From Antedon mediterranea (Eukaryota > Echinodermata > Crinoidea > Comatulida > Antedonidae): a DNA stretch of 60,000 nucleotides. The DNA lies in contig NC_092670.1 in assembly GCF_964355755.1 (NCBI RefSeq), forward strand, positions 25,037,795 to 25,097,794, given 5' to 3'. The notes below the pieces were generated by a model. That model had not been told where the DNA came from and made no database searches. It was given only the letters and a program-made list of their open reading frames with translations. Below, piece after piece: positions 1 through 12,500 of the stretch (the stretch's first letter is position 1; each line of letters begins with the position of its first letter). Position numbers and translations under genes: made by a program.

Positions 1-20
1 ATTATTATTTATTTTATCAG

Positions 21-3000
21 ACTGCCAGTTGAAGAATTTTTGTTTTCTGGAGGTCAGACTCGAAGCTGGTTAGTAGGGAACAAAGTTATTACGATCACAA
101 CTAGTGGTGGAAGCTCTAGGATGGCTAGGAATGGTGGGGTGTGTGAGAAATGTTACGGGTTATTCCAGCAGCATGAGGCTACACAAGATGATGATACATT
201 TTCTGCAAAGATGGTAGACACAATGAGTGGTTTCAGACTGACGCAGTTGGGTGGAGAACTGAAATCAGAAAGTAGTGATATATTGAATGTGTCCATACAG
301 TCTACTGGTGACTCTGATGCAAGTAACAACCAGAAAGTAGATACAAGTTTACCAGCGGCTACGTCTGTTGATAAAGTGAATAAAAAAACAACAGGAAGCC
401 AGTCTGAGTCTTCACTGATGGTGCCCTCTACTTCCTCCGCAAGAAGTAGATATACTTTACGGAAATCTTCAAGTGATTCCGGCCATGGTAATGCAAATGC
501 TTATACAGCAGCGTTTACCTCCCCGCGATCTGTGCTAAAATATAACTGCACATGTTGGTGTCAGGGCTGGGCTGAGATATACATCCGTCGGCCTACTGGT
601 AATGTAGCATGGACTATGAGAATTCAAAATCGCGGCAAACTTGTGCCGTTTGAAGCTGAACTACCGATGAGGGATATTTCAACGCTTTTACTTGCCAATT
701 TGAAACTGAAGTCTAGTGGTTGGAAAAGCTCTGATACTTCAAAAAATGAAGGGGATGAAGATGAGAGTTTAAATGCCACGACACAAACAGGCAAGTCAAT
801 ACAACTTTTGTGTTATTTTTATAGTGTTTGTTCATCAAGTAGTGTATTATTTAGTTATAGAAATTGATCTACAGTATTTATACATTTTTTTTCAAATTAG
901 ATTTTTTTTTTTTTTTATATTAATATTTGCTATGATTGTTTGGTTAATCAACCCAATATTATGATATTGTCATAATAATGTTATTATTTTTTGCTATTGC
1001 ATTTAACATTTATTGTTGCTTTTGCATGCTAAGTAGTTTTTTAAAAATCTTTAAAGACGCGAGTCTTTCCAAAATACGTCAACTTGAGGGCGCTATTCAT
1101 TTTCCAAAATACGTCAAATTGAGGGCGCTATTCATTTCCAAAATATGCGATTTGTCCAAAATACGTCAATTTGCAATTTGGGACCGCTAGTAATTTTCCA
1201 AAATACGTCAACTTGAGGGCGGCAAACTTTTTTCCAAAATATGAGAGCCTTTCCAAATGTATCATATTGAAAGTGTAAGGTAAAATTACAGTTTAATGTA
1301 TTAAAAAAAAGTTTCTTAGAGTAAAACAAACAAGTACATTTTAGTTATAAATGAAAGTATTGGAAGGCAGAATTTTTTGTAAATAAAATGTCATAGAGTA
1401 GCCAATTATTATTTTTCAATGTAATCATTTATTACTGAATAAAAACAAATATGTGCCAACATCAGTCAATAGACAGTGCCTATAATATACATTAATAATG
1501 TCTGAACGATGTACGATTGCATTGCCAGACGTAGCTAGTTTAAATGAGGCATAAACCGGCTACAAAAGCAGCATGTACGTATATAGTATGTAAGTATAGT
1601 CATAGGTATGTGTTAAATATTTGGTGATCTACAAAATCGATATTTTTCCCGAGCTCGACAGACCAACATCGCTTTCAATTTAATGTACAGTACTTATGGT
1701 CTAATATAAGTTACCTAATCTGAAGTCTAACAAAAAGCATATGGTATTGTAATTACAATAGTATCAATAATTGGTTAGAAGAAGTAAAGTAATTATTTAA
1801 ATCGCGTATTTTGGAAAATGAATTGCGCTCTCAAGTTGACGTATTTTGGAAAATTACAAGCGGTTCCAAATTGACGTATTTTGGACAAATCACGTATTTT
1901 GGAAAATGACTAGCGCCCTCAACTTGACGTATTTTGGACAATTCGCATATTTTGAAAAATGAATAGCGCCCTCAAGTCAACGTATTTTGGAAAGACTCGC
2001 GTATATTGGATTAGTATAGCGCCCTCAACTTTACGTATTTTGGAAAAAATTCTGCGTATTTTGGACTGAATTTCACCAACCTTATTGCAAAAATATGGAA
2101 AATGACTTTGAATAGGCCATTTTGCAGTTTAAATAAAGTTTATCACTTCTATAGAAAAAAAAACTAAATAAATCATTTTTACACCGATAAAAAGACAAAA
2201 TAAATAATTAAATTCAGCCGAAACCCATTGACTTCCTTCCAGTCAATTTAACTACTTTTTGTTTTAAATAAAGTACAGTTTTTTCAGGTAAATAATTGTT
2301 GTTATCCAATTTTTAGTATAATTGGCATAATCAACAATTTAAATAATTATTTCTTCGCTGTTGACAATATATCTTTAAGTAACATACATAACACACAAAT
2401 TCCTACTATTAAACACAACCATAATTTAACTAAAATAAAAAAATCTATCCCCAAACCAATCCAGTAAGTGTTGTCTGCTTTTGGGATACTACATTATGTA
2501 AGTAATGCATGGTGTTGTGTTGTTTATATTTATATTTATTTCTGTTAACTAGATAAGAATGTACCAATACCCAGTATTTCTGAAACAGATCAACCTTCAG
2601 ATGACAATCAACCAATTGTTAAAATTCTTGCTCCTTCTGTGACAATCGATCCTCCACAATTGCAACATGAATTCTTGGATGGTTAGCATTTAAATTATAT
2701 TTCTGAAATATAGTCTGTACCTTTTAAATAAATGTAATTAAATTGATGTTTTCAATTGATAATTTCCAGAATACATTCCTTCAAATTACTGATAAGTTGA
2801 AATGTTAATTTCACTTACAACATAAACACTACTTATAGCATGTTAAATTCATTCTGCGCATGCAGAGAAATTGGGATGTGTGTCTTCGATCCCCACCTAG
2901 ACACTGTTTTTATGGTTTCTGGTCCAGGTGATGACTCATCAATCGATGAATCATCACCTGGACCTAGGTTGGTCTTCACAAATTGAAAGCTCCCTAATAT

Positions 3001-6000
3001 TAACATAACATGACAGCTGAATATTTAAATAATCAATTATTATTATTGTATAATATTAATAATTATGATATATTATTTATTGTTTCATCTTTGTATACTA
3101 ACTTTAATATATACATTATACATATTTCTTTTAAATTTATAGCCATTTATATTCAATTTACTAATGAGCTTGAATATTAATTTGCGATAATTTAATAGCA
3201 AAACGAAAAATAATTTGATAATAATTCCTAAAAAGTGATGTCTGGTGTCAGTAAAATCCAAATAAATTAAACTTTTTTGTTCTGAGAAAATAATAATTAA
3301 TTTAAATTTCTTTGTTAATAAACTATTGTTATTGTAATATATTCAGTGTCATTTGAGGACAAAGGTCAAGAAATGGATTTTGAGAAACCAGAACTTGGCG
3401 TGTCGCCAATTGAACCAGTCATGTCCAAGCTTGATGATCAACTAAATAAAAAACCAAAGGTAATATTGTTGTTGTAGCTGTAGCTTGGCGGTTAACATGC
3501 TTGCCTTCCAATAATAATTTCCAGGGTTCAATCCTGATCTATATGCATCTAAAAATATGTTAAGTTACGTTTAAAAAAGTATAAAAAATAAATAAATTGA
3601 AGGTAACATCTTTAAAATATTGATAAATAATAAAAATGGATATTTCTTGTAATTATTATTTTTACAGTTTACCAAGATGGAATTGTTTTTAAATCTTGTG
3701 CAATCAGACATCCAAAACATCAGTAAATACAATATACACGATTTCTATCCTTTACACAAATCTGATTCCTCACCAGCCATTCTGAGTGAAATAGACAATG
3801 ACCTTGATGAGGTCAACGCATATATGGAAGATGAGGCTCAGCTTGGGTCACTTGATGTCGAATACAAACAACCACACTCTTACAGTAACACATGCATGTT
3901 GGAAGAGTTGTTTGAAAAAGATGATGATAATGGTGGTGAAACAATAGAAAAAGACTCGCATTTTTCGAAAGAATCCATGCCAAAATTAAGCGACAGTAAG
4001 ACTGATTTGGTGGATGTAAACAAAGATGATGGCCAAATTGGTGATGTTACGGAAGATGGCGTTTCCAAGTCGCAACAAATCCCTACACATAGTGATCAGA
4101 CAGTGCAAGTAAATATGAGTCAGTCACCGACAGCTAAGCTGCTATCACAGACTGTGAAAGATTGTGGTCGTTTTACCAGACCTGTAGTGAGAGAAACATC
4201 CTTGCAAAGAGGCATTTACCAGCACCAGCAGTCCCTGGATGACAACTTTGCACCAATGAGAAGGCCTCGAGGACACACAATCTCATCTGGTAATCCACAG
4301 GAGACTGGTTTGGGTTTCAATCAAGAGGCAGATCGATCTAAGCGTACTGGTTCCTTTGTAGGTAGAGAGTCCGACAAACAAGGTTTAAACCCTAGGTAAA
4401 ATTAATGATTTTTTAGTTTTGCAAAAAATGATTCTGTTTTATTATTAAAGTATTTATAACAATTTCAAAAGTGCATGTTAAATGTTTAATGAATTATAAC
4501 ACAATTGTTTTGTTTCTTTTGATAATAGCTTTGTTTTTTTGCAACTCTATCAATCAGCGTTCTTTGGAGATCAGCAAGGCCGACCTTTGACATTACATGC
4601 TGGTCAGGTATGTAATCAGCCCAAAGATCAACTGATCACATTATTTGTGCGTGGCTGTGTCTTAATTTTAACATGGTTTTCGCATCGCAGCTTTAGCCAG
4701 CTATATCCCCAGAGGACTACTCATTCAGAAGCTGACATTTTTGGTATTTTGTAAACTAGGACGGGTTATGCTCAAATTACAAACCCCAAAGCACGTCTGG
4801 GAGAAAAGAGTCTAGGAAAACATTTGCTGATAATACAGTATTATTGAGATGCATGTGCATGACGGTAATCTGTAATATCTTGTTCAATGAATAATGACTC
4901 TATTCCTGTTGTCAACCTAGGCCGCTATTATAGCTATATAGGCTGGTATTTTCAATGACTCCAATTTGACTGTCAATCTCAGCCGATACTATAATACGGT
5001 AATTTGTCGTCAGATAATCATTGAATTTTGATCAAAACAGTCCATAGTAAAGTTTTTGTTTTGTAATACAATTTGTTCACACTTAATGTCCCTTTATACC
5101 CTTTATTGCTTGTTGAAGTGACCCTCAAACTTGACCTTAGCATAAAGTGGTCTAAATTTAATATTATTCAACATCATTTTTATTTAAATTATTTAATAAG
5201 CACATCATCTTTTACAGATTCAGTATTTTTTTAACAAGATTGAAACAAGACATTGCTTTAGACAGTTTTCATAACCATATTAAAGAATTTAAAATAAAAG
5301 AAATTGTAACTAATTTTAGATTAGGTGTTCTTGACCTCGAAATTGAAAAAGGACGGTGGACAAGAACACCCAAAAGATGAAAGAATTTGTAAAGTTTATA
5401 ACAATAATTTAGTTGAAAGCGAGTTTCATTTTTTATTACAATGTTCTTAAAGCCGATTTTCCACTAGGCGAATTTTTCGCGCGAATCGAAAGCGTCATGC
5501 TATGCACATGCGTATTCGCGTTTCTGTCTGTCATACTGCCTTCTTCGACGAATTCTATTTCCTTTGATTTTTCGCTTCAGCGAAATTTACTAGTTCGAAT
5601 TGTTTCTACTTTTTGCGAAGCGAAATATTGCGCAACCAATCAGAGCTCAGGAAATGAGCTATGACGCTTTCATGAGCACTCATGCGAATCGAAATGCTCA
5701 GCAACCACGCGAGGAACATGAACGTCGCAGCTATTCGCTCATGTAGCGGAAAGAGAGTAGGCGATTTTTTTCTCTTCGAAACGTTTGATTCGCGCGAACA
5801 AATTCGCCTAGTGGAAAATCGGCTTTATATAACAATTTAAGAAAACAATTACTTCCATCTTTTTACTTAGTAAAAAAGAAAATATTTATTCAAACCTTGA
5901 ACCATTTACTTTGCATATAAAGAGATAAAGCATTATTTAATTACGCACAAATAAGGTTAAGTTTATTTTATTGTTTATATTTATATTGATGTATTCGGGC

Positions 6001-9000
6001 CAATGGCCGATGTATAATAAATTGCCTAGGCAATGCTCTTTTTTTGCTTTAAACTACATTTTTTCAGGTAAATATTTTTTTGAACGTGTATAACTATTAT
6101 ATGACAATAAAATGACGCATTCAAAAACAAATTTGAAAAAAAAATATTTTCAGGGGAACAATAATTATATCTTTAAACTGTTACGTCAACAGGCAATACA
6201 TTTTTTTTGTAAGAAATATTTCTTGTTTAGAGTGTTACTGTATTATTCAAAATGACTATATTTATATAATTATAAATACTGAAACTTTGCGTTCCTTTTT
6301 TTATAGGTTGTTCAAAGAGCGATTAAGGTTTTGGATCGTATACCACCTTATGACGCTCATAAAATAGGTGTGGTATATGTTGGTCATAATCAGGTACATA
6401 CACCTATTATTTTACATTATTAAGTAAGCTCTGGTTGTTCTAGATGACAATTTGGCCTAATATTCAAAAAAAGAAAGAAAACATGGCATATACCCATACT
6501 TGAACTGGACAAAACTCAAAGCGCCCTCTGGTGACACGTGTAATAGAACACTATCTGTGTAAAAATAAACAAAGCAGAAACTTAGAGCAAGTCTAGGTAT
6601 ACAATATTAGTATAAAGTTGATTTATATGGAGGTTTAAAATATGGATCTGCACTCACTATTTGTATGACAGTGTTATATAGGAATATTTAATTAAATTAA
6701 AGTTTGTTTACATTGTTACTTTAAAATAAATTGTCATTATTAACCACAGGTTGACAATGAAACTGCAATACTATCCAATGTCTATGGGTCACCTAGGTAC
6801 GTTGACTTTCTTCGACGACTTGGAACTCTAATTTCATTGACGGATGTAAATCCAAATGAGGTGTACACGGGTGGTTTAGATCATAGCGGCTCTGACGGAA
6901 AGTTTGCATATAGTTGGCAAGATGACGTTATGCAAGGCAAGTAAAACTTCAGACAATTTTTTTTTTCAATTCCGTTTTGTGAAATATAACTGTATTATTA
7001 TTATTATGGAAACAATACACTTGGAAGTATTTATTTATTATTTATTTGTTCTTTCTTTAAACTGAAATAGACTTTCAATACAAGTGTACGGATTTCCGGA
7101 GTAGTTCAGTAAACACAACATATAACAAAATCAAATATTCAAATTAAAAAGTAAAACAAAAAAAAAGAAATATGACTATTTACAATTGTAAAGGTAAAAA
7201 GGTTAATACATATATGTTTCCTAGAGTGAAGATTTAAAAGTTGCAAGAGACATATTAGGAAGTTCTGATTGTATGTTATTTAATATAGAATTCCATAGTT
7301 TTGTTGATCTATAGACGAAAGTTCTTTTACCTTGAGATTTATTCCATAACAGAATAGATAAATCATTATTAATTTGAGAGCGAGTGCATTTATTATGGTT
7401 ATCTACAGTAAATTGAATAATATTGTTAAATATGTTGGAACGATTCCTTTTATTTTTAAACATTTAAATAACATTATAATAATAATGATATTTTCATTCC
7501 ATTTTTTAGATTTTTGTGATAATGCATTATTATAATGTGTGTATTAACTTCCTATTTTCAGTTATATTTCATGTAGCAACTTTAATGCCAAACAAAGATT
7601 CAGATCCAAATTGCAATGGTAAAAAACTGCACATTGGAAATGACTATGTTACCGTTGTATATAACCACAGTGAAGAGGACTTCAAGCTTGGAACAATAAA
7701 GGTAAATAGCATCTAGTAGATCCAGGCAAGAAATTCACTCTTTGCTGTTAGATTTTAGGTCTTGCACTTTTAAACTTTAAACATAACAATGCCCCAACAG
7801 ATAGCACAGTAGATTAAAATCGGCACAAAATTTTACAATTTTTAGGCCATCTCAGTAGGCTTCAATAGAACTAAGATTTTTGTGAAAGTTTGTAGGGGAA
7901 GAGAAAACACAGATTGTGAGGGCGCCTTATATTCACAATAAGGAGGGGAGCAAAAGACATGATGTCCCTGCTGTGTATCTGCTTCTGGTTTTGCTAGGCA
8001 AGATTACAGATTTTTATAGAAATACTCACTCTTTCATAATAGATGGAAGCATTTAATAGTTTTAGTAATAAATTTAATTTATTTTCACTTTTTCACAGGG
8101 CCAGTTTAATTTTGTTGAAATTATTATTAAACCTCTGGACAATGAGACTAACCTGATCACAGTCCAAGCTAAGCAAGGTAAATCTATCTTTTCTATAAAA
8201 AAAATATTATTATCTGTATTTCAATACCAAATTGCTTTAAAATGTGATTTAAACGGACCAATATATTGATTGACCAATAGAACCTGTCTGATAGCAATCT
8301 TGCTGAACAATTGTGTTTGAACCATTGAGTGACAAGCAGTATAAGTTGTTGTGTTTATGTCATTTGTTTTCAAATTTTAGAATTAAAAGAAATGCTTGGT
8401 TGTAGAGGGCCAAAGATGATATCGGATCGTCGCTTGCCGTTATTGGTACGACAAATGGCACTACACGCTAATGTAAGTTAAGACTAAACTACTTTTAGTA
8501 AACTCATTTTTTTGTTTGTGTTTTTGGCTTATAATTGTGTCCAGGAGAAAACAGTCCAGTAAAATACTAAAGGCTACTTTATCTCCAATAGATAGTTTAT
8601 ATGAACTGTGTAACTATAGATTAAATTATTTACTAATTTATGCACTTAATTCTGGGGTACTTATTTTAACCATATGTTTTAGGCTATCTATTGTTAAGAT
8701 GTGTATCATGTGTCTACTACCTTCAGTATTCAATTTAATTATAAATATTTAAAGTAGTCATAGCCAGTTATAGGACAGGTCATTTAATTAAATCTTGTTT
8801 TTAACAGCTTGCATCCTTGATACACCAGAGTCAAATCCATGGTTCTGTTAGCAAAACATACACGTCAAACTGGTTGGAACGTCTTCGACAAATTCAACGA
8901 ACACGTGACAAAACATTGAAAGAGAGTGTGGGAGACATTTCACCAACACGTCATAGGTCTATTACCAGATCTAATTCTGTCATGGAAGACTTTTCAGATT

Positions 9001-9008
9001 ATGTGTAA
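21..9008 (+). CDS. TSC2: Tuberin (TSC2), C-terminal 867 residues, 11 exons; 5' part lies outside the window
   Basis: Tuberin is the GTPase-activating subunit of the TSC complex that switches off Rheb and so restrains mTORC1. Exons: 21-790, 2553-2681, 3347-3459, 3668-4395, 4529-4607, 6307-6393, 6750-6936, 7562-7701, 8099-8177, 8381-8472, 8808-9008; all phases join. Diagnostic tuberin stretches are [57 protein letters not shown] and a C-terminus [10 protein letters not shown]. The RapGAP domain spans roughly fragment residues 590-790; the asparagine-thumb region reads KKLHIGNDY, with Asn encoded at 7639-7641. The middle exons are low-complexity and acidic/serine-rich, as in the linker of vertebrate tuberin. 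Introns after 790 and 6936 use GC donors (GCAAGT). Introns are full of repeats. The 3' end faces the 3' end of the minus-strand sulfotransferase 580 bp away. Identity is certain; the exon 1/2 junction is supported by phase only. Confidence 0.95.
791..2552 (+). other. TSC2 intron, GC-AG type, occupied by a foldback repeat
   Basis: The exon ends ...ACA G at 790 and is followed by GCAAGT. Joining to the acceptor before 2553 completes an Asp codon (G+AT) and keeps frame. The intron holds poly-T tracts near 885-915 and the foldback element described separately. I see no further exon, but a short one cannot be excluded. Confidence 0.6.
1056..2060. mobile_element. Foldback-type repeat with long inverted arms made of a reiterated ~13-bp motif
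   Basis: The left arm (about 1056-1260) repeats CCAAAATACGTCAA with AGGGCGCTATTCATT. The right arm (about 1800-2060) has the reverse complement, TTGACGTATTTTGGA and AATGAATAGCGCCCT, again several times. The outer sequence ACGCGAGTCTTTCC is mirrored by GGAAAGACTCGCGT at 1989-2002. The ~540-bp middle (1261-1800) is non-coding. Arms built from tandem subrepeats are typical of foldback or non-autonomous DNA transposons. No clear target-site duplication was found. Confidence 0.65.
2921..2964. repeat. 44-bp near-perfect palindrome in a TSC2 intron
   Basis: GGTCCAGGTGATGA is mirrored by TCATCACCTGGACC around a central TCAATCGATGAA, so the stretch could extrude as a hairpin or cruciform. A tRNA B-box-like TCTTCGATCCCC lies about 40 bp upstream, which hints at a decayed SINE. 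Confidence 0.6.
3470..3545 (+). repeat. Possible tRNA-derived SINE fragment in a TSC2 intron
   Basis: TAGCTTGGCGGTTAACATGC resembles an A-box region and GGGTTCAATCCTG a B box, spaced as in a tRNA head. There is no cloverleaf that folds well and no 3' tail, so this is a SINE remnant at best, not a tRNA gene. Confidence 0.35.
5215..6035 (+). pseudogene. 3' end of a non-LTR retrotransposon, split by a MITE
   Basis: With frame shifts allowed, the plus strand reads [16 protein letters not shown], then [19 protein letters not shown]. This is the zinc-finger-like C-terminal region found after the reverse transcriptase in CR1/jockey-like LINEs. After the MITE (5450-5825) the LINE continues with [11 protein letters not shown] and ends near GGGCCAATGGCCGATGTATAATAAA at 5997-6021, a typical LINE 3' end. 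Broken and non-functional. Confidence 0.6.
5450..5825. mobile_element. 376-bp MITE with ~42-bp terminal inverted repeats and TA (or TTA) target duplication
   Basis: The left end AAGCCGATTTTCCACTAGGC (5450 on) is mirrored by GCCTAGTGGAAAATCGGCTT ending at 5825. The inverted repeats extend about 42 bp with few mismatches. TA flanks both sides (5448-5449, 5826-5827). TTA is also possible if the ends are trimmed by one base. The interior has no open frame. It sits inside a LINE remnant, so it is younger than that LINE. Confidence 0.8.
6045..6235 (+). repeat. Dispersed repeat family R, copy in TSC2 intron
   Basis: TTTTTTGCTTTAAACTACAT followed by TTTTTCAGGTAAATA, AATAACTATTATATGACA-type sequence and AAGAAATATTTCTTG matches 21765-21950 closely. 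Related copies lie near 46290-46410, 51420-51640 and, inverted, 56890-57205. Probably an old MITE; the ends are not defined. Confidence 0.55.
7025..7465 (-). pseudogene. LINE C-terminal remnant on the minus strand inside a TSC2 intron
   Basis: The minus strand encodes about 80 residues, including [20 protein letters not shown] and [10 protein letters not shown]. This is the pattern (R.F.YRG.K.WNSLP....F...) of the C-terminus of many LINE polymerases. A T-rich stretch at 7029-7050 on the plus strand would be its A-rich 3' tail. Truncated at the 5' end. Confidence 0.6.
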
Positions 9009-9590
9009 ACACATCAACAATCTAACTTGGTTATTGCACATGCTAAAAAGAATGATGCTGAGTAATGGTTTTTGGATTGGATAGAAGCATTGGTTCGATC
9101 TGTCTGTGCCATATACCTTTAAATTGATTGTATCTTTGGGCAAGATTTAACAAAAAATGTAAAAATTGATGTGTGTTTTTCTGGCTCTCTACAGGCCTAA
9201 TTCAAATGTTCACACTTTCCTGTTAAAAAAGAAGAATTTAAAAAACATTATTATTAAATTTATCTATCAAGAGAAATGCTAATATTAAGCTGTGTTTCAA
9301 ACCAAATGATCTTAAGATTTTCTGTAAAGAAATGTTAAAATGATAAAAAATCATGTAACCATGGTTAATACCTCCATGATGTAACAAACTGATTCAATGG
9401 CACTCCAAGAAAGAACAAGTTGATTAGAAACAATTAAAATGACTGTGATTTAATTATCCTTATTGTTTACAAATTGTCTATCTGTTTACGCCAAACTACT
9501 TTCTAGTTTCTATATACTACTGTAGTTTAAATGCATAAAAATATAACATTTTGAACACTTTAAAGCTAATAGTGTGCAAAAAGTTTTCTG
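9009..9590. other. Tail-to-tail intergenic stretch, TSC2 3' end and sulfotransferase 3' end
   Basis: This holds the 3'-untranslated sequence of both genes. AT-rich, with no obvious hairpin and no strong AATAAA signal in either direction. The same stretch recurs at 32041-32620 with small indels. Confidence 0.5.
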
Positions 9591-12500
9591 TTAAAATAAA
9601 TATTCGGGTTTCGAATAATTGAATAAATCAAAATCAGTTTTGTAAACGTCCCAAAGTTTGTTTATCAGCTCAGGAGATAATTTTCTGTAGGATGTGTCAT
9701 ACTTGCCACTACTATTTGTCGGTTTTCCTTTCTGGACATCTGCTGGTGGAAACTTAGCTAGATGAGATACTTTAAAAGACTTCAAAATAAAATCCGAATC
9801 ATCTTTAATCGTTTCTAGTTTAACAATATAGTCGTAATTAACTTTACAAGGTGAACATAATTTGTACATCTCCTGCCAGTGGGCTTCAAATTTTGTTATT
9901 TGTGCTGGGTCTGTAAGGTAAGACACAAACTCATTAAATTTTAATCCTCGACCAGTTGAAAGGTCAGATCGGGATGCTTTTTGTCGATATTTTCTCATAA
10001 TTTTCTTTGCAAATCGTTGAAAGATTGTATTCGTCCGCCGATCAAAGTTCATCTCAAATTTATTCTTAAAAGCTGATAGAATTCGAAGAAATGGTTCTCG
10101 TACAATCATAAATTTGGTGTAGTTTGCAAGAACGTGGGCCTTCTTTGCGTTAGATAACGACGATAGTAAAGGCAATCCGTTTAGTTCATGTGCCTCTGGT
10201 CCAGTTATGTCTTCAATTTCTTTCGGATAACCGTTTAATACCATCATAACGCGTTTCCAATTGCTACAAGCAACTTTAGGTATAAAGCAGTATATTCCTC
10301 TAATGTTGTGATTTACAAACATGTGTTTTTCTGTGGTTGTTGACACCGGTGCATTCTTTAGTTCGGGGTGCCTCGTGTCGCATGCTTCTTTCAAATGACT
10401 TACTCGCTGTGACTGAATTCGCCTTTGACGTTCCATGAACATACCAGTAGGCCCACTTTTCTTCTAAAATATGATAATAAAAAAAATAATAAATGAATGT
10501 TTACAGATGTACTTTTGTAACACTGCATACAGTAACATATCATATCCTCTAACAAGCAAAACAAATGCACTCATTTCTCTCTTTCATCAGTTTCAAAGAC
10601 AGGACGACCACAGACCCGGGGATCATACTCAAACAAACAAATAATCATTAGTCTGTCTATGTCGCCATATTAAGTCTAATAGCTGTGATGTTGTATATCT
10701 GTTTTAATTGTCATGACCTCATATCCATCTCCTTATAGATGTACACCACAGCCCAAAACACCCACCCACTAATGTGCTATTAATCGGATATTTATGTTGT
10801 GTCGGTATTATTTTTAAAACAGTTTAGTAGGCTACTTACCATCGTAACTAAAGATGAATCGTCGGTTGTAACTTCACGTACTTTTGCTAAAAAGCACAAT
10901 AAAGAAAATAATAATACGTTATAATAATGTACTACTATATGTGTATACTTTTTTTTTTTCTTTCTTTTTCTTAAATTCTACTCAGCAAGAGAATTCGGAT
11001 TTAAAAACCGTATTTTGAAAGAATGGTATTTTTTTTAAACCAGAAACGGAAAAGGAACTGATTTTGAATACGGATTTACAAACCCCAAATGATTCAATCT
11101 GGTCTAAAAATCGCCTGACGTTGCGATAATAATGACATCGCTTGAAATAACATTGCAGCGTTACGTTAGCATACTATAAACAAAAGCATTTAGGACCGGA
11201 ACAAAAAGTGTGACTAGCACCGTCATATATAATACATTACAGTATTGATTTCTAAAGTAGGCCTACGGTAGGTAATCCAAGTCTAGCCATATATAGGAAA
11301 AATTTAAAAACCGTATTTAGAAACATACAAATTAATATTGTTTTATGAATAATGTTTTTGTTAAACAGTAGTAATAGTGAGGGCCTTAATTCGATTATTT
11401 TTTCTTTAAATACTTTTCCCTACTAAAGAGTACTGTAAATCTCACAATGTCAATGTTTATTAAAAAAAATATAATCATTGGCAACAACATGATAACCCTA
11501 GAAAAATGTGCCTCATAAAATAAACCCTTTAAGTTGTGCTACAGGTTTTTTTTAAATGTTATGATAGACTCACTGAAATTATTATTATTATTATTATTAT
11601 TATAAATGGGAAGTAGGAAAAGGTATATAAATCTAAAGAACAATCAATTTGACACAGGAAAATACACTTTTTTAAAATTAGAAATAGTTAAGCCTACAGT
11701 ATAATAATATAAGTAGTTCTTTGATAGTAAACCAATAAAACTTACGTTGGCAAGACAGTTTCGTCTAGCTGTCAGCTTGACTTCTTCAGTTGCTATGATG
11801 CGTTATGGCGCCGATTGGTCTCCTTTCCAGCCACTAGATGATTTTGTTGTGTAGCCTAGGGGACCAGTCGTCGTCAGAAGCTGATCGTAAATGTGAGATA
11901 GTTGGTGCGCGCCTTCGTCTCTATTCATCTTTGTATTTTTATTTTGCTTTCTTATGCTGATGCTTTCTTTAATTTTACGTTTAAGCCAAACTTGTTCTTT
12001 GTGTAGTACCTCTATCTTATCCCAGTTAGGTATGTGGTTGTGTGTGGTCATATGGTCCGTGATTGCTGATTTATGTAAAATGGAGGACGAAACTTTCCGT
12101 GATGCACGCGTCTGCATGTTCTGTGTGTTTTCCTCAACATCTTTCTTGTGCTCTTTAATTCTGGTTTTGAGTGCCCTACCCGTTTCCCCAATATACACCA
12201 TCTCACAGTTGGTGCACCCCACTTTGTAGACGACACCACAGGAATCCTCTTTGCATGCTTTATCTTTCGGTCGGACGATTAAGTTTTTAATTTTGTTAGA
12301 TGGTTTAAAGTATGTTCGTATGTTATATTTTTTAAATGTTCTCTTGATTTTCTCTGACAGGCCTTGAATATATGGGATGGATATCGACCCTCTTATATCT
12401 TCTGTTTCGGGTTGTTTGTCCGTTTTTTGTTTATCTAGGTTACGTTGTACCTTTCTAATCGTCCATGTAGGGTAGTTGCATTGTTTAAGTAAAGTATGTA

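Larger units (their letters stand above)
4608..6306 (+). other. TSC2 intron containing a LINE 3' remnant, a MITE and a short dispersed repeat
   Basis: 4770-5100 has a motif (ACGTCTGGGAGAAAAGAGTC) that recurs at about 21385, so it belongs to a dispersed repeat. 5215-6035 is the LINE remnant with a MITE inside it, and 6045-6235 is a copy of repeat family R. No exon is visible. Confidence 0.6.

Noticed and set aside
12048-12239. Extra frames in the Penelope arms (63 and 91 codons, both strands)
   Set aside because: Shadows of the endonuclease frame; they recur in both arms only because the arms are copies.
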